From Streptomyces sp. NBC_01498 (lineage in GTDB: Bacteria > Actinomycetota > Actinomycetes > Streptomycetales > Streptomycetaceae): a stretch of 64,000 bases of DNA. Under the pieces are notes generated by a model. The model was not told where the DNA came from, ran no database searches, and saw nothing but the letters and a program-made list of their open reading frames with translations. The stretch's first letter is position 1. Every line of letters begins with the position of its first letter. Position numbers and translations under genes: made by a program. Positions 35,737 to 45,924 of this stretch are shown one piece after another. The stretch spans positions 2,790,001 through 2,854,000 of the forward strand of contig NZ_CP109598.1 of the NCBI RefSeq assembly GCF_036327775.1. Direction: 5' to 3'.

Positions 35737-36987
35737 ATGCCCGACAGCCAGCCTCAGCCGGGACCGCCGCACGGCGCCACGGCCAACGCCACGGCGCTCC
35801 TGCTGCGCGGGGCCCGGCTCACCGACGGCCGCGTCGTGGACGTCCGGCTGAGCGGCGGCCGAATCGAGGCGGTGGGCACCGCCGGCAGTCTCGCCGCGCC
35901 CGGGGCGTGCGTGGACCTCGACGGGCACCTGCTGCTGCCCGCCCCCGCCGAACCGCACGCGCACGGCGACACCGCGCTCAGCGCCGTCGCCCCGGACAGG
36001 CCCGTCTCGTACGACCCCGACGACGTCCAGCGCCGCGCCACGGAGGCCGCGCTGCTCCAGGTCGGGCACGGGGCGACGACGCTGCGCACGCACGTACGGA
36101 TCGGCGACGCGCAGGAGTTGGAGCCCATGGCGGCGGTACTGCGGGCCCGGCGGTCGCTGCGCGGGCTCGGTGATCTGTCGGTGGTGGCCGTGCCGCGCCT
36201 GCTGACCGGGGTGGCGGGCGCCGACGGGCTGGCGATGCTGCGGGACGCGGTGAAGATGGGCGCGGGCGTGGTGGGCGGCTGTCCGGACCTGGACCCCGAC
36301 CCGGCCGGGTACACGGAGGCGGTGCTGACCGTCGCCGCCGAGCACGGGTGTCCCGTCGACCTCCATACGGACGGCGGCGATCCGGCCCGGCTCGCGCGGC
36401 TCGCCACGATGGCCGGCGGGCTGCGGCCCGGTGTCGCGATCGGGCCCTGCGCGGGTCTGTCCCGGCTGGCGGCGGACGTGGCGGGGCGGGCGGCCGACGG
36501 GCTGGCCGCTGCGGGGGTCACGGTCGTCTGTCTGCCCCAGGGCGGCTGCGGCGGGGCGCGGGAGCGGGGCGTGGCTCCGGTGCGGCTGCTGCGGGCGGCC
36601 GGGGTGCGGGTGGCGGCCGGCAGCGGCGCCGTGCGGGACGTGGCCAATCCGGTGGGGCGCGGGGACCCCCTGGAGGCGGCGTATCTGCTCGCGTCCCAAG
36701 GAGGACTGCGGGCGGCGGAGGCGTACGGGACGGTGAGCACGGCCGCGCGGGAGGTCATGGGACTGCCGGAGGTACGGGTGGAGGCGGGCTTCCCGGCCGA
36801 GCTGCTCGCGGTGCGCGGGGACCGGCTGGAGGGGGTGCTGTCGCTCGCGTACAGCAGGATCGTCATTCACCGGGGCCGGGTGGTGGCGCGGACGAACGCG
36901 GTGCGGGAGTACCGCGACTCGGCGGTGGCCGTGGCGCCCGACCTGCCGAGGCAGGGACGCCAGGGGCGGCCGGAGGGCGGGCCGTGA
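35737..36987 (+). CDS. Amidohydrolase, cytosine-deaminase-like, with incomplete metal site
   Basis: 416 residues of the amidohydrolase superfamily. The small beta domain (LLLRGARLTDGRVVDVRLSG) precedes the first metal motif PHAHGD (His74, His76). A later DLHTDGG keeps the His that binds metal in cytosine deaminases but lacks the following DET-type residues. The segment equivalent to GHCxSL reads GPCAGLSRL, with Pro for His, and the final Asp motif reads GSGAVRDVANPVG. Two usual ligands or catalytic residues are therefore altered. The substrate is unknown; it may be a different hydrolase or one that has lost deaminase activity. The start is ATG 35737 with GGAG four bases upstream. Confidence 0.7.
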   Translation: MPDSQPQPGPPHGATANATALLLRGARLTDGRVVDVRLSGGRIEAVGTAGSLAAPGACVDLDGHLLLPAPAEPHAHGDTALSAVAPDRPVSYDPDDVQRRATEAALLQVGHGATTLRTHVRIGDAQELEPMAAVLRARRSLRGLGDLSVVAVPRLLTGVAGADGLAMLRDAVKMGAGVVGGCPDLDPDPAGYTEAVLTVAAEHGCPVDLHTDGGDPARLARLATMAGGLRPGVAIGPCAGLSRLAADVAGRAADGLAAAGVTVVCLPQGGCGGARERGVAPVRLLRAAGVRVAAGSGAVRDVANPVGRGDPLEAAYLLASQGGLRAAEAYGTVSTAAREVMGLPEVRVEAGFPAELLAVRGDRLEGVLSLAYSRIVIHRGRVVARTNAVREYRDSAVAVAPDLPRQGRQGRPEGGP

Positions 36988-37090
36988 CCGGCGCGGCCGG
37001 TGGGGACGGCGACCTCTGTAGGAGGTGGTGCGCGCGCGGGGAGCGGTGGCGTGTGCGCGTGGACGGCCCGTCGGACGTACGGTCGTGACC

Positions 37091-37753
37091 ATGCGAATTG
37101 CCATCGCCGGAGGACATGGTCAGATCGCGCTGCGGCTGGAGCGGTTGCTCGCCGCGCGCGAACACGGGGTCGCGGGCATCGTCCGCAAGGCCGAACAGGA
37201 GCGGGAACTGCGGGAGGCGGGCGCCGAACCGGTGGTGCTCGACCTGGAGTCGGCCTCGGTCGACGAGACCGCCGCCGTCCTGGAGGGCGCGGACGTGGTG
37301 GTCTTCGCCGCCTGGGCGGGGCCTGGCAGCTCCGTGGAGCGCAAGGACACCGTCGACCGGGGTGCGGCGGTGCTGCTGGCCGACGCGGCGCTGCGGGCGG
37401 GCGTACGGCGCTACGTGATCGTCTCGTCCATGGGCGCCGACGCGTCCCACGAGGGCGACGACGTCTTCGACCACTATCTGCGGGCGAAGGGCGCGGCGGA
37501 CGCGTACGTGCTGTCGCTGCCGGGGCTGGAGGCGACGGTGCTGCGGCCGGGGATGCTCACCAACGACGCGGGGACGGGCCTGGTGAACCTGGCGCCGTCC
37601 ACGGGCCGTGGTCCGGTGCCGCGCGACGATGTGGCCGCGACCCTGGCGGAGTTGGTGGAGTCGCCGTCGGCGGCGGGGCTGACGCTTGAGCTGATCAGCG
37701 GGGCCGTGCCGGTCGGTGAGGCGGTGCGGGCCGTCGCTCCGCCGTCCCACTGA
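37091..37753 (+). CDS. NAD(P)-binding protein, atypical short-chain dehydrogenase
   Basis: 220 residues with an N-terminal Rossmann motif MRIAIAGGHGQIALRLERLL (GGxGxIA) and VIVSSMGAD at the usual position of the third strand. It resembles the SDR_a5 group (NAD(P)H-binding, often without the full catalytic Tyr-x3-Lys, which I do not see: the place reads HYLRAKGAAD, with Tyr and Lys three residues apart, so weak activity is possible). The start is ATG 37091. TACGGT seven bases upstream and no Shine-Dalgarno suggest a leaderless transcript. It ends at the terminator 37767-37797. Confidence 0.82.
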   Translation: MRIAIAGGHGQIALRLERLLAAREHGVAGIVRKAEQERELREAGAEPVVLDLESASVDETAAVLEGADVVVFAAWAGPGSSVERKDTVDRGAAVLLADAALRAGVRRYVIVSSMGADASHEGDDVFDHYLRAKGAADAYVLSLPGLEATVLRPGMLTNDAGTGLVNLAPSTGRGPVPRDDVAATLAELVESPSAAGLTLELISGAVPVGEAVRAVAPPSH

Positions 37754-37766
37754 CGGGTACGAAACA

Positions 37767-37797
37767 GCCCCCGGTCCGCTTCTCGCGGGCCGGGGGC
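37767..37797. terminator. Terminator between the SDR gene and tRNA-Tyr
   Basis: A 13-bp stem with one T-G wobble (37767-37779 with 37785-37797) and a 5-base loop, between a plus-strand gene and a minus-strand tRNA that converge. Probably used in both directions. Confidence 0.75.
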
Positions 37798-37810
37798 CGT
37801 TACTTCCGTG

Positions 37811-37892
37811 TGGCGGCGCCAGGATTCGAACCTGGGAAGGCTAAGCCGGCGGATTTACAGTCCGCTCCCATTGGCCACTCGGGCACACCGCC
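37811..37892 (-). tRNA. tRNA-Tyr (anticodon GTA)
   Basis: 82 bases with a long variable arm (type II). The acceptor GGCGGTG pairs with CGCCGCC, discriminator A, anticodon GTA in the loop CTGTAAA, and T-arm CCAGG-TTCGAAT-CCTGG. Confidence 0.94.
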
Positions 37893-38118
37893 ATGGGATG
37901 TCGTGGTGGGACCGGCGCGTTGAGCCCCGCTCCCTGGCGACGACGTAAACGATACCCGATGCGCGGGGGTGCTCCGCCACCGGATTGAACCGGCCGGGAG
38001 CAGGCGCGGATCGCTAGGCTTCGCACCGGCGGGCGGCGGTCCGGCCGTGCTTTCGGCACCGGTCGCGGCGCACGTCGCGGCACTCTTTTCCACAACCCGA
38101 TCCAAGGAGCCACAGGAC

Positions 38119-38607
38119 ATGGCCGACTCCAGTTTCGACATCGTCTCGAAGGTCGAGCGGCAGGAGGTCGACAACGCCCTCAACCAGACCGCGAAGGAGG
38201 TCTCCCAGCGGTACGACTTCAAGAACGTCGGAGCCTCGATCGCCTGGTCCGGCGAGAAGATCGTGATGCAGGCCAACTCCGAGGAGCGCGTCAAGGCGAT
38301 CCTCGACGTCTTCCAGTCCAAGCTGATCAAGCGGGGCATCTCGCTGAAGGCGCTGGACGCGGGCGAGCCGCAGCAGTCCGGCAAGGAGTACAAGATCTTC
38401 GCCTCCATCGAGGAGGGCATCTCCCAGGAGAACGCCAAGAAGGTCGCCAAGATCATCCGCGATGAGGGCCCGAAGGGCGTCAAGGCGCTCGTACAGGGCG
38501 ACGAACTGCGCGTCAGCTCGAAGAGCCGGGACGATCTCCAGGCCGTGCAGGCGCTGTTGAAGGGGCAGGACTTCGACTTCGCGCTCCAGTACGTGAACTA
38601 CCGCTGA
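38119..38607 (+). CDS. YajQ-family nucleotide-binding protein
   Basis: 162 residues, full length for the family. The N-terminus is [20 protein letters not shown] and the C-terminus is [12 protein letters not shown], both family signatures. YajQ proteins bind nucleotides, and some bind cyclic di-GMP; the role in streptomycetes is not established. The start is ATG 38119 with AAGGAG upstream. It diverges from tRNA-Tyr. Confidence 0.93.
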   Translation: MADSSFDIVSKVERQEVDNALNQTAKEVSQRYDFKNVGASIAWSGEKIVMQANSEERVKAILDVFQSKLIKRGISLKALDAGEPQQSGKEYKIFASIEEGISQENAKKVAKIIRDEGPKGVKALVQGDELRVSSKSRDDLQAVQALLKGQDFDFALQYVNYR

Positions 38608-38775
38608 CCGACCGGTCCGGCGCGCACGGGCGTTGCCGGGCCGCACGGCGGAGCGTGCCCGTCGGGGCACGGACGGGGGCCGGCCGGCCGGGGCGCACCC
38701 GGCGGCGGCCCTCGTCGTGCCGACGGGCGGCCCCCGCGGGCCGGGCTCGGCGCCCGGCGGCGGCCCGTCCGGGGT

Positions 38776-39045
38776 TCAGCGGGAGCGGGAGTGGCCGAAG
38801 AGGATGCGGTAGACGATCAGCAGGACCAGGGCGCCGGCGATGGCGGCGGCCCAGGTGGCGGCGTCGTAGAAGTCGTTGGAGATCGGGCGGTCCAGCCAGC
38901 GGGACGACATCCAGCCGCCGATGAAGGCGCCCGCGATGCCGATCAGGGTGGTGCCGACGAGGCCGCCCGGGTCGCGGCCGGGCAGCAGGATCTTGGCGAC
39001 GACTCCGGCGAGGAGTCCGAGGACGAGCCAGCCGATCAGGGACAT
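38776..39045 (-). CDS. GlsB/YeaQ/YmgE family membrane protein (transglycosylase-associated)
   Basis: 89 residues with three predicted helices: IGWLVLGLLAGVVAKILLPG, GLVGTTLIGIAGAFIGGWM and AAIAGALVLLIVYRILFG. The motif LPGRDPGG between helices one and two is the family signature. The function is a proposed stress-related membrane role. The start is ATG 39045. It lies apart from its neighbours (about 150 bp on each side) and converges on yajQ. Confidence 0.88.
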   Translation of the reverse strand: MSLIGWLVLGLLAGVVAKILLPGRDPGGLVGTTLIGIAGAFIGGWMSSRWLDRPISNDFYDAATWAAAIAGALVLLIVYRILFGHSRSR

Positions 39046-39194
39046 GGCGTGGACCTGCCTTTCGTGCGGTGTCCTCGGTAAGGACGCCGACGGGCCGGGC
39101 CGCGGTTGCGGGAGCTGTTCCGTGCGGTTCCGGCGGCGTTCCGGGGCGTACGGCACGTCGGGCTCGCGCCCCGCGCCGTACGCCCCCGATGGGG

Positions 39195-39587
39195 TCACCA
39201 GCCCGCGAACGCCTCGTCAGTACGGACGATCTCGCGGCCGAAGGGCAGCAGCGACACCGGGATCAGCTTGAAGTTGGCGAGGCCGAGCGGAATACCGATG
39301 ATCGTCACGCAGAGCGCGATCCCGGTGAAGATGTGACCGAGGGCGAGCCACCAGCCCGCCAGGATCAGCCACAGGACGTTGCCGACGAACGACGGCGAGC
39401 CCGCGTCGCGCTTCTCGACCGTCGTGTAGCCGAACGGCCACAGCGCGTAGACGGCGATCCGGAAGGCCGCGAGGCCGAAGGGGATGCCGATGATCGTGAC
39501 GCACAGCAGCAGTCCGGCGAACACGTAACCGAGGAACAGCCAGAAGCCGCTCAGGACGAGCCAGATGATGTTGAGGATTGTCTTCAT
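39195..39587 (-). CDS. YccF-domain inner-membrane protein
   Basis: 130 residues composed of two similar halves, each with a membrane helix pair and the motif [12 protein letters not shown] or [12 protein letters not shown]. This tandem duplication is the YccF pattern. The start ATG 39587 overlaps the htpX stop by four bases (ATGA), so the two are translated together. The function is unknown; coupling with HtpX hints at membrane quality control. Confidence 0.9.
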   Translation of the reverse strand: MKTILNIIWLVLSGFWLFLGYVFAGLLLCVTIIGIPFGLAAFRIAVYALWPFGYTTVEKRDAGSPSFVGNVLWLILAGWWLALGHIFTGIALCVTIIGIPLGLANFKLIPVSLLPFGREIVRTDEAFAGW

Positions 39588-40447
39588 GGACGGCCACCTG
39601 CCATCTGCTCTAGTCGGGCGATGCGCTCCGCCGTCGGCGGATGCGTGGAGAACATTCTCGACACCCCCTGCCCCGGACGGAACGGGTTGACGATCATCAG
39701 ATGACTCGCCGTCTCGATCCGTGGCTCCGGCGGCAACGGCAGCTGTTTGGTGCCGGTTTCGAGTTTGCGCAGGGCGCTGGCCAGGGCCAGCGGGTCGCCC
39801 GTGAGCTGGGCGCTCGACGCGTCCGCCTCGTACTCCCGCGAACGGCTCACGGCCAGCTGGATCACCGACGCGGCCAGCGGACCGAGCACCATCACCAGCA
39901 GCAGCCCGACGATGCCGGGGCCCTCGTCGTCGTCCGAGCGGCCGATGGGCACCAGCCAGGCGAAGTTCACCAGGAACATCACGACCGAGGCGAGGGCTCC
40001 GGCGACCGAGGAGATCAGGATGTCGCGGTTGTGGACATGGCTCAGTTCGTGGCCGAGGACGCCGCGCAGCTCCCGTTCGTCCAGGAGCTGGAGGATTCCG
40101 TCCGTGCAACAGACGGCGGCGTTGCGGGCGTTGCGGCCGGTGGCGAAGGCGTTGGGGGCCCGGGTCGGTGAGATGTAGAGCCGGGGCATGGGACGGCGCG
40201 CGGTGGTGGAGAGCTCGCGGACGACTCGGTAGAGCTCCGGTGCCTCGAACTCGCTGACCGGGCGGGCCCGCATGGCGCGCAGCGCGAGTCTGTCGCTGTT
40301 CCAGTACGCGTAGGCGTTGGTGGCGAGCGCGACGACGACCGCGACGATCAGCCCCGTCCGGCCGAAGAGGCCGCCGATGACGATGATGAGGGCGGACAGT
40401 CCCCCGAGGAGTGCGGCGGTCCTCAACCCGTTGTGCCGGCGGTGCAC
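39584..40447 (-). CDS. htpX: Zinc metalloprotease HtpX
   Basis: 287 residues, M48B family. HELSH (133-137) and the third ligand in SREYEADAS form the zinc site. Two N-terminal helices ([35 protein letters not shown]) and two central ones anchor it. It degrades misfolded membrane proteins. The start is GTG 40447 ([10 protein letters not shown]), seven bases after GGAGG; upstream in-frame ATG 40522 has no such site. It is followed by yccF with a 4-base overlap and preceded by the nuo operon on the same strand, 187 bp away. Confidence 0.92.
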   Translation of the reverse strand: MHRRHNGLRTAALLGGLSALIIVIGGLFGRTGLIVAVVVALATNAYAYWNSDRLALRAMRARPVSEFEAPELYRVVRELSTTARRPMPRLYISPTRAPNAFATGRNARNAAVCCTDGILQLLDERELRGVLGHELSHVHNRDILISSVAGALASVVMFLVNFAWLVPIGRSDDDEGPGIVGLLLVMVLGPLAASVIQLAVSRSREYEADASSAQLTGDPLALASALRKLETGTKQLPLPPEPRIETASHLMIVNPFRPGQGVSRMFSTHPPTAERIARLEQMAGGRP

Positions 40448-40633
40448 GGAACGCCCTCCAAATCGTGCGGCAGGGGAACCCTCTGCGTGACGCTGCTCCA
40501 CCTCCAGTGGACCCTTCCTCACTGGTCAACGCCAGGCGGGGGTCACGGGTTCCCCGGCGGGCCCGTGCGGGGGCGTACGCCGTACGGGTGGCGGGGCGGG
40601 CGGGGGAGGCGGGGCGCCGGGGCGGCGGCTCCC

Positions 40634-42319
40634 TCAGAAGAGGCTCTCGGTCGCCAGGCGGAGGACCAGCTGGGGGGCTCCGGACAGGGCGACTGCCGCG
40701 GCGGCCGTCAGGGCGACGGCGGCGAGGACGGGGGCGGGGGCGGGGCGGACCGCGAGGGGCCCGGCGGGGGCCGGGGCGTCGGCCGCCCGCGCGGCCCCGG
40801 GGGTCTCGGGGGCCTGGAAGAGCGTCGCCGTCCAACGGAGGTAGTAGAAGAGCGCGACGACGACGTTGACGGCCATCACGACGGCCAGCCACCCGAGCCC
40901 GGCGTCGACGGCCGAGGAGAAGACGGTGACCTTCGCGAAGAGGCCGATGACACCGGGCGGCAGTCCGGCCAGGCAGAGCAGGAAGAAGCCCAGGGCGAGC
41001 GCGGTGAGGGGGCGCCGGGAGGCGAGGCCCCGGTAGTCCGCGAGACGGTTCAGGGGCTTCGTACGGGCGACCACGGCCGCGACGGCGAACGCGCCGAGGT
41101 TCACGACGGCGTACATCAGGGCGTACGCGACGGTGGAGCCGATCCGGTCCGTGCCGGCGTACGCCGCAGCCGCGATCGGCACCAGGAGGTAGCCGGCCTG
41201 GGCGACGGACGACCAGGCGAGGAGGCGTACGGCGCTGTACGCGCGCGTGGGCGACTGGCGGAGCGCGGCGACGTTGCCGACGGTCATGGTGAGGGCGGCG
41301 AGGACGGCGAGGAGCGGGCCCCAGACGTCGGAGTGGCCGGGGAAGGCGACGACCGTCACCAGGATGAGGCCGGAGAAGCCGACGGCCTTGCCGACGACGG
41401 AGAGGTACGCGGCGATGGGCAGGGGCGCGCCGACGTACGTGTCGGGGACCCAGAAGTGGAAGGGCGCGGCGGCGGTCTTGAAGGCGAAGCCGACGAGGGT
41501 CAGGGCGACGCCCGCCGAGGCCAGGGTGCCGAGCTGTCCGGGGACGGAGTCGAGGCGGTCCGCGATCTCGGTGAGATGCAGGGTGCCGGTGGCGGCGTAC
41601 ACGAAGCTGACGCCGAGCAGCATGACGGCGGTGGCCGTCACGGACGACAGGAAGAACTTCAGGGCGGCCTCGGAGGAGAGGCGGTCGCCGCGTTTGAGGC
41701 CGACGAGGGCGAAGGCGGGGAGGGTGGCGACCTCAAGGGCGACGACGAGGGTGGCGAGGTCGCGGGCGGCGGGCAGGAGGGCGGCTCCGGCGGCCGAGGA
41801 GAGCAGCAGGAACCAGAACTCGCCCGGGGGGAGCTTGGTGGTGCCGCTGGTGCCTCCGGCACGGGCTCCGGCGTCGGCACGGGCGCCCGCGCCGGCGCGG
41901 GTTTCGGCTTCGGCGGCCCCGGTCGCTGCGGTCCCGGCGGCCACGCCGGTCTCGCCGGCCTCGCCGACCTCGGTGACGGAGAGCAGCGCGGTGAGCAGCG
42001 CGCCGCCGAGGACCAGGAGCTGGATGGCGAGCGTGAAGTGGTCGGCGGTGTAGCTGCACACGCCGGGGTCGGCAGTGAGGCAGAAGGTGGACCGGTCGCC
42101 GGAGCGCAGCGGGAGGAGCAGCAGGAGCGCGGCGGCGAGTCCGGCCACGGAGACGGCGCCGAGCAGCGGCTTGCGGCGTCCGGGCAGGAACAGGTCGGCG
42201 ACCAGGACGATCAGCGCGACGGCGGCGGTGAGGGCCGGGGGCGCGAGGGCGAGCCAGTCGACGGACTGGACCAGGCTGGCGGCGCCGTCGGTGGCGCCCT
42301 GGGCAGCGGCCATGATCAC
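40634..42319 (-). CDS. nuoN: Complex I subunit NuoN-like (partial nuo operon)
   Basis: About 561 residues, an antiporter-like membrane subunit. Helices and conserved segments such as EVATLPAFALVGLKRGDRLS, GFAFKTAAAPFHFWVPD and LPPGVIGLFAKVTVF are those of NuoN, with the proton-path Lys in GFAFKT and the Glu in VALEVAT. A low-complexity Ala/Gly/Thr insert (about residues 118-155) lies between helices and is not seen in typical NuoN. GTG 42319 overlaps the nuoM stop (GTGA); ATG 42313 is the alternative. It is the last gene of the operon. Confidence 0.92.
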   Translation of the reverse strand: MIMAAAQGATDGAASLVQSVDWLALAPPALTAAVALIVLVADLFLPGRRKPLLGAVSVAGLAAALLLLLPLRSGDRSTFCLTADPGVCSYTADHFTLAIQLLVLGGALLTALLSVTEVGEAGETGVAAGTAATGAAEAETRAGAGARADAGARAGGTSGTTKLPPGEFWFLLLSSAAGAALLPAARDLATLVVALEVATLPAFALVGLKRGDRLSSEAALKFFLSSVTATAVMLLGVSFVYAATGTLHLTEIADRLDSVPGQLGTLASAGVALTLVGFAFKTAAAPFHFWVPDTYVGAPLPIAAYLSVVGKAVGFSGLILVTVVAFPGHSDVWGPLLAVLAALTMTVGNVAALRQSPTRAYSAVRLLAWSSVAQAGYLLVPIAAAAYAGTDRIGSTVAYALMYAVVNLGAFAVAAVVARTKPLNRLADYRGLASRRPLTALALGFFLLCLAGLPPGVIGLFAKVTVFSSAVDAGLGWLAVVMAVNVVVALFYYLRWTATLFQAPETPGAARAADAPAPAGPLAVRPAPAPVLAAVALTAAAAVALSGAPQLVLRLATESLF

Positions 42320-43914
42320 GACGTGCCTCCTGCGAGAAGCTTCTGCACGGCCGGGTCGGTGAGGCCGAGGAGGACGGCGGGCCAGAGTCCGGCGAGGACG
42401 GTGAGGGCGACGAGCGGGGTCCAGGCGGCGAGTTCGTAGCCGTGGACGTCGGCGAGTTCGGGCATCGGGCCGGCCGCTTCCGCGCCCGCCGGCCGGGTGG
42501 TGGCGCCCATGCAGACGCGCCGGACCACGATCAGCAGATACGCGGCGGTGAGCAGCGTGCCGAGGCAGGCGATCGCGGTGAAGGTGAGGAAGGCGGGGCG
42601 GCTGAGGCCGGGGGCGGGGTCGAAGGCGCCGAACATGGCGAGCATCTCGCCCCAGAATCCGGCGAGGCCGGGCAGGCCGAGCGAGGCGACGGCGGCGAAG
42701 GCGAGCAGCCCGCCGAGGCGCGGTGCCCGGCCGTAGAGCGCGGCGCCGGTGGCGCCGGCGAGGGTGTCGAGGTCGGCCGTGCCGTACCGGTCCTTGAGGG
42801 CTCCGACGAGGAAGAACAGCAGGCCGGTGATGAGTCCGTGGGCGACGTTGGCGAAGAGCGCGCCGTTGACGCCGGTGGGTGTCATGGACGCGATGCCGAG
42901 CAGGACGAAGCCCATGTGGCCGACGGAGGAGTACGCGATGAGGCGTTTGAGGTCGCCGCCCGCGCCGCGCCGGGCGAGGGCGAGGCAGGCCAGGGAGCCG
43001 TAGATGATGCCGACGACGGCGAACGCGGCGAGGTAGGGCGCGAAGGTCCGCATGCCGTCGGGGGCGATCGGCAGGACGATACGGACGAAACCGTACGTAC
43101 CCATTTTGAGCATGACCCCGGCGAGGAGCACCGAGCCGACGGTCGGGGCGGCGGTGTGGGCGTCGGGGAGCCAGCTGTGCAGCGGCCACATCGGGGTCTT
43201 GACCGCGAGCCCGATCCCGATCGCCAGAACGGCGGTGACCTGCACGGACCTGCTCAGTCCGGAGCCGTTGTCAGTGGCGAGTGCCACCATGTCGAACGTG
43301 CCCGCGTGCAGCCCGACGAGCAGCAGGCCGAGCAGCATGACCACGGAGCCGAGCAGCGTGTAGAGGATGAACTTCCAGGCGGCGGCCTGCCGCTGGGCAC
43401 CGCCCCAGCGGGCGATGAGGAAGTACATGGGGACGAGGACGATCTCGAAGGCGAGGAAGAAGAGCAGCAGGTCGAGGACGGCGAAGGTGGCGAGGGTGCC
43501 GCATTCGAGGAGGAGCAGCAGGGCGACGAACGCCTTCGGGGACGGGCCCGTCGGTGGCTTGTAGTAGCTGTGGAGCGCGCAGAGGAAGGTCAGCAGCGCG
43601 GTCAGGACCAGGAGGGGGAGGGAGATGCCGTCGATGCCGAGGTGGACGCGCACGTCGAGTGCGGGGATCCAGCTGATGTCGGTCGTGGCCTGGATCCTGG
43701 ACGGCTGGTCGTGGTCGAAGCCGAGAGCGAGGACGATCGCGGCGGCGAGGATCACGCCGGTCGTGGTCACGCCGTGGCGCAGTACGGCCTGGTCGGGGCC
43801 GGTGCCGCGGAGTCCGGGCGGGGCGGGCAGCAGGGCCGCGGCCGCGCCCAGCAGGGGGGCGGCGAGGGTGAACGCGAGAAGGAACTGCATCACGGACGGG
43901 CTGATATCGATCAC
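42316..43914 (-). CDS. nuoM: Complex I subunit NuoM-like
   Basis: 532 residues, an antiporter-type proton-pumping membrane subunit. Conserved are LAFEIVLVPMYFLIARWGG with the transmembrane Glu, AVKTPMWPLHSWLPDAHTAA with the pumping Lys, and GSLACLALARRGAGGDLKRL. The start is GTG 43914, three bases after the nuoL stop. It is linked by GTGA overlap with nuoN. Confidence 0.94.
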   Translation of the reverse strand: MIDISPSVMQFLLAFTLAAPLLGAAAALLPAPPGLRGTGPDQAVLRHGVTTTGVILAAAIVLALGFDHDQPSRIQATTDISWIPALDVRVHLGIDGISLPLLVLTALLTFLCALHSYYKPPTGPSPKAFVALLLLLECGTLATFAVLDLLLFFLAFEIVLVPMYFLIARWGGAQRQAAAWKFILYTLLGSVVMLLGLLLVGLHAGTFDMVALATDNGSGLSRSVQVTAVLAIGIGLAVKTPMWPLHSWLPDAHTAAPTVGSVLLAGVMLKMGTYGFVRIVLPIAPDGMRTFAPYLAAFAVVGIIYGSLACLALARRGAGGDLKRLIAYSSVGHMGFVLLGIASMTPTGVNGALFANVAHGLITGLLFFLVGALKDRYGTADLDTLAGATGAALYGRAPRLGGLLAFAAVASLGLPGLAGFWGEMLAMFGAFDPAPGLSRPAFLTFTAIACLGTLLTAAYLLIVVRRVCMGATTRPAGAEAAGPMPELADVHGYELAAWTPLVALTVLAGLWPAVLLGLTDPAVQKLLAGGTS

Positions 43915-43917
43915 GGC

Positions 43918-45924
43918 TCACGCTCCGGCGGCGACGAGGACGGCGGCGATCGCCAGGACGACCGATCCGGCGAGCAGGGCGCCCAGGTAGGTCTGCACGT
44001 TGCCGGTCTGGGCGGCGCGTACGGCGGTGCCGAGCCAGCGGGTGCCGGTGCCCGCACCGCGTACGTAGGTGTCGACGACCTCGCGGTCGAGGAAGCGGAC
44101 CAGCGAGGCCGCGCCCTGGACCGGGCGTTGGAACAGGACGCGGTAGACGGCGTCCAGGTGGAAGCCGGCGGCGGCGTGCGGGTGGAGCCGGCCGAGCAGG
44201 AGCCGGCCGGGGTCGGCGGGGTCGGGGGCCGAGGCGATGTCGCCGTAGGCGGGGGTGTGGCTGGTGATGGCCTCGGCCTCGGTGAGGGCGGGTTCGGCGT
44301 CGGGGTGCGCGGCGACGGCGCCCAGCGGGGTGCGGGCGGCCAGGGCCGTGGTGTGGGTCCAGGCCCCGTAGGTGACCAGCGCGCCGACGAGGGCGACGCC
44401 CGTGCCGAGGACGGCGGTGGTGACGGTCGGGGCGAGGCTGTCGGCGTCCAGCCAGGGGGCGATGACGCCGACGGTGAGGCCGAAGGTGAGGGAGGGGACG
44501 GCGAGCACCCACAGGACGGTGTTCATCGACAGCGGCTGCCTGCCGTGGTCGGCCGCCTCGGCGCCGCGGCCCCGGAAGGCGAGGAGCCACAGGCGCGTCG
44601 CGTAGGCGGCGGTGAGGAGGGCGGTGAGCAGACCGGCCACGAGGACGGTCCAGCCCGCGGCGGCCGGGGCGGTGCCGGAGGAGCCGAGCGCGGTGTGTTC
44701 GGCGGCGACGAGGACGGCTTCCTTGGAGAAGAAGCCGGCGAAGGGCGGGATGGCGGCGAGCGCGAGCAGCGCGATCGTCATCGTCCAGTAGGCGTCGGGG
44801 ACGCGCTTGGTGAGGCCGCCCATGCGGGACATGGCGGCGAGCGAGTTGGTGCCGGCGGCGTGGATGATCACGCCGGCGCCGAGGAAGAGGAGCGCCTTGA
44901 AGGCACCGTGCGCGATGAGGTGGAAGACGGCCGCGCCCCGGTCGCCGACGGCCAGCGCGCCGGTCATGTAGCCGAGTTGGCCGATGGTCGAGTAGGCGAG
45001 GACGCGTTTGATGTCGTCCTGCGCGAGGGCGGCGAGCCCGGAGCCGACCATGGTGATCGCGGCCAGCACGGCGAGGACGACGAGGGCCGCCGAGGAGGCG
45101 GCGAAGACGGGGAGGAGACGGGCCACGAAGTAGACACCGGCGGCGACCATCGTCGCGGCGTGGATCAGCGCGGAGACGGGGGTGGGGCCGGCCATCGCGT
45201 CGGGCAGCCAGGTGTGCAGCGGGAACTGGGCCGACTTGCCCGCGACTCCGGCGATCAGCAGCAGCGCGATCAGGGTGGGGTGGTCGAGCCCGTGGTCGGC
45301 GACGGACCGCAGGACGCCGGTGATCCGGAACGTGCCGGTGTCGACGGCGAGCGCGAACAGGCCGAGCAGGAAGGGGACATCGCCGAGTTTGGTGACGAGG
45401 AACGCCTTCAGTGAGGCGGCGCGCGCCTCGGGTGTCTCCCAGTAGTGCCCGACGAGGAAGTACGAGCAGATGCCCATGATCTCCCAGCCGACCAGGAGCA
45501 CCATCAGGTCGCCGGAGTAGACGACGAGCAGCATCGCGGAGGTGAAGAGGGAGACGAGCGCGGCGTACGAGGGGTAGCGCGGGTCGTCCCGCAGATAGCC
45601 CGTCGAATAGATCTGCACGCAGGTCGCGACGACGCCGACGAGGATCGCGACGAGGGCGGCGAAGCCGTCGATGTGCAGGGCGAGGTCGATCGGCACGGAG
45701 CCGGTGGGGGTGAGCCGGGTGGCGGCGTCGACCGGGGAACGGGGGCCGTCGGCCCCGCCGTCGAGGCCCACGGCGACGAGTACGGCGAGTACGGCGGAGG
45801 CGAGGGGTGGCAGTACGGCGAGCGGCCGGACGAATCCGGGGGCCGTGCGGCCGAGGAGCAGTCCGGCGACCGCGCCGAGGAACGGCAGCAGCGGGACGAG
45901 GATGGCGAGGGTGGTCGTGGTCAC
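43918..45924 (-). CDS. nuoL: Complex I subunit NuoL-like
   Basis: 668 residues, the largest antiporter-type subunit, with the C-terminal amphipathic helix region. Conserved blocks: [20 protein letters not shown] with Glu, [20 protein letters not shown] with Lys, and [18 protein letters not shown] 45924 overlaps the nuoK stop (GTGA). The C-terminal part includes a region rich in Asp and Pro ([20 protein letters not shown]), which would lie along the membrane arm. Confidence 0.94.
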   Translation of the reverse strand: MTTTTLAILVPLLPFLGAVAGLLLGRTAPGFVRPLAVLPPLASAVLAVLVAVGLDGGADGPRSPVDAATRLTPTGSVPIDLALHIDGFAALVAILVGVVATCVQIYSTGYLRDDPRYPSYAALVSLFTSAMLLVVYSGDLMVLLVGWEIMGICSYFLVGHYWETPEARAASLKAFLVTKLGDVPFLLGLFALAVDTGTFRITGVLRSVADHGLDHPTLIALLLIAGVAGKSAQFPLHTWLPDAMAGPTPVSALIHAATMVAAGVYFVARLLPVFAASSAALVVLAVLAAITMVGSGLAALAQDDIKRVLAYSTIGQLGYMTGALAVGDRGAAVFHLIAHGAFKALLFLGAGVIIHAAGTNSLAAMSRMGGLTKRVPDAYWTMTIALLALAAIPPFAGFFSKEAVLVAAEHTALGSSGTAPAAAGWTVLVAGLLTALLTAAYATRLWLLAFRGRGAEAADHGRQPLSMNTVLWVLAVPSLTFGLTVGVIAPWLDADSLAPTVTTAVLGTGVALVGALVTYGAWTHTTALAARTPLGAVAAHPDAEPALTEAEAITSHTPAYGDIASAPDPADPGRLLLGRLHPHAAAGFHLDAVYRVLFQRPVQGAASLVRFLDREVVDTYVRGAGTGTRWLGTAVRAAQTGNVQTYLGALLAGSVVLAIAAVLVAAGA

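Noticed and set aside
42442..45414. A plus-strand frame of 990 codons rich in Glu, Gly and Arg
   Set aside because: Antisense to nuoM and nuoL, whose membrane helices and catalytic residues are clear.
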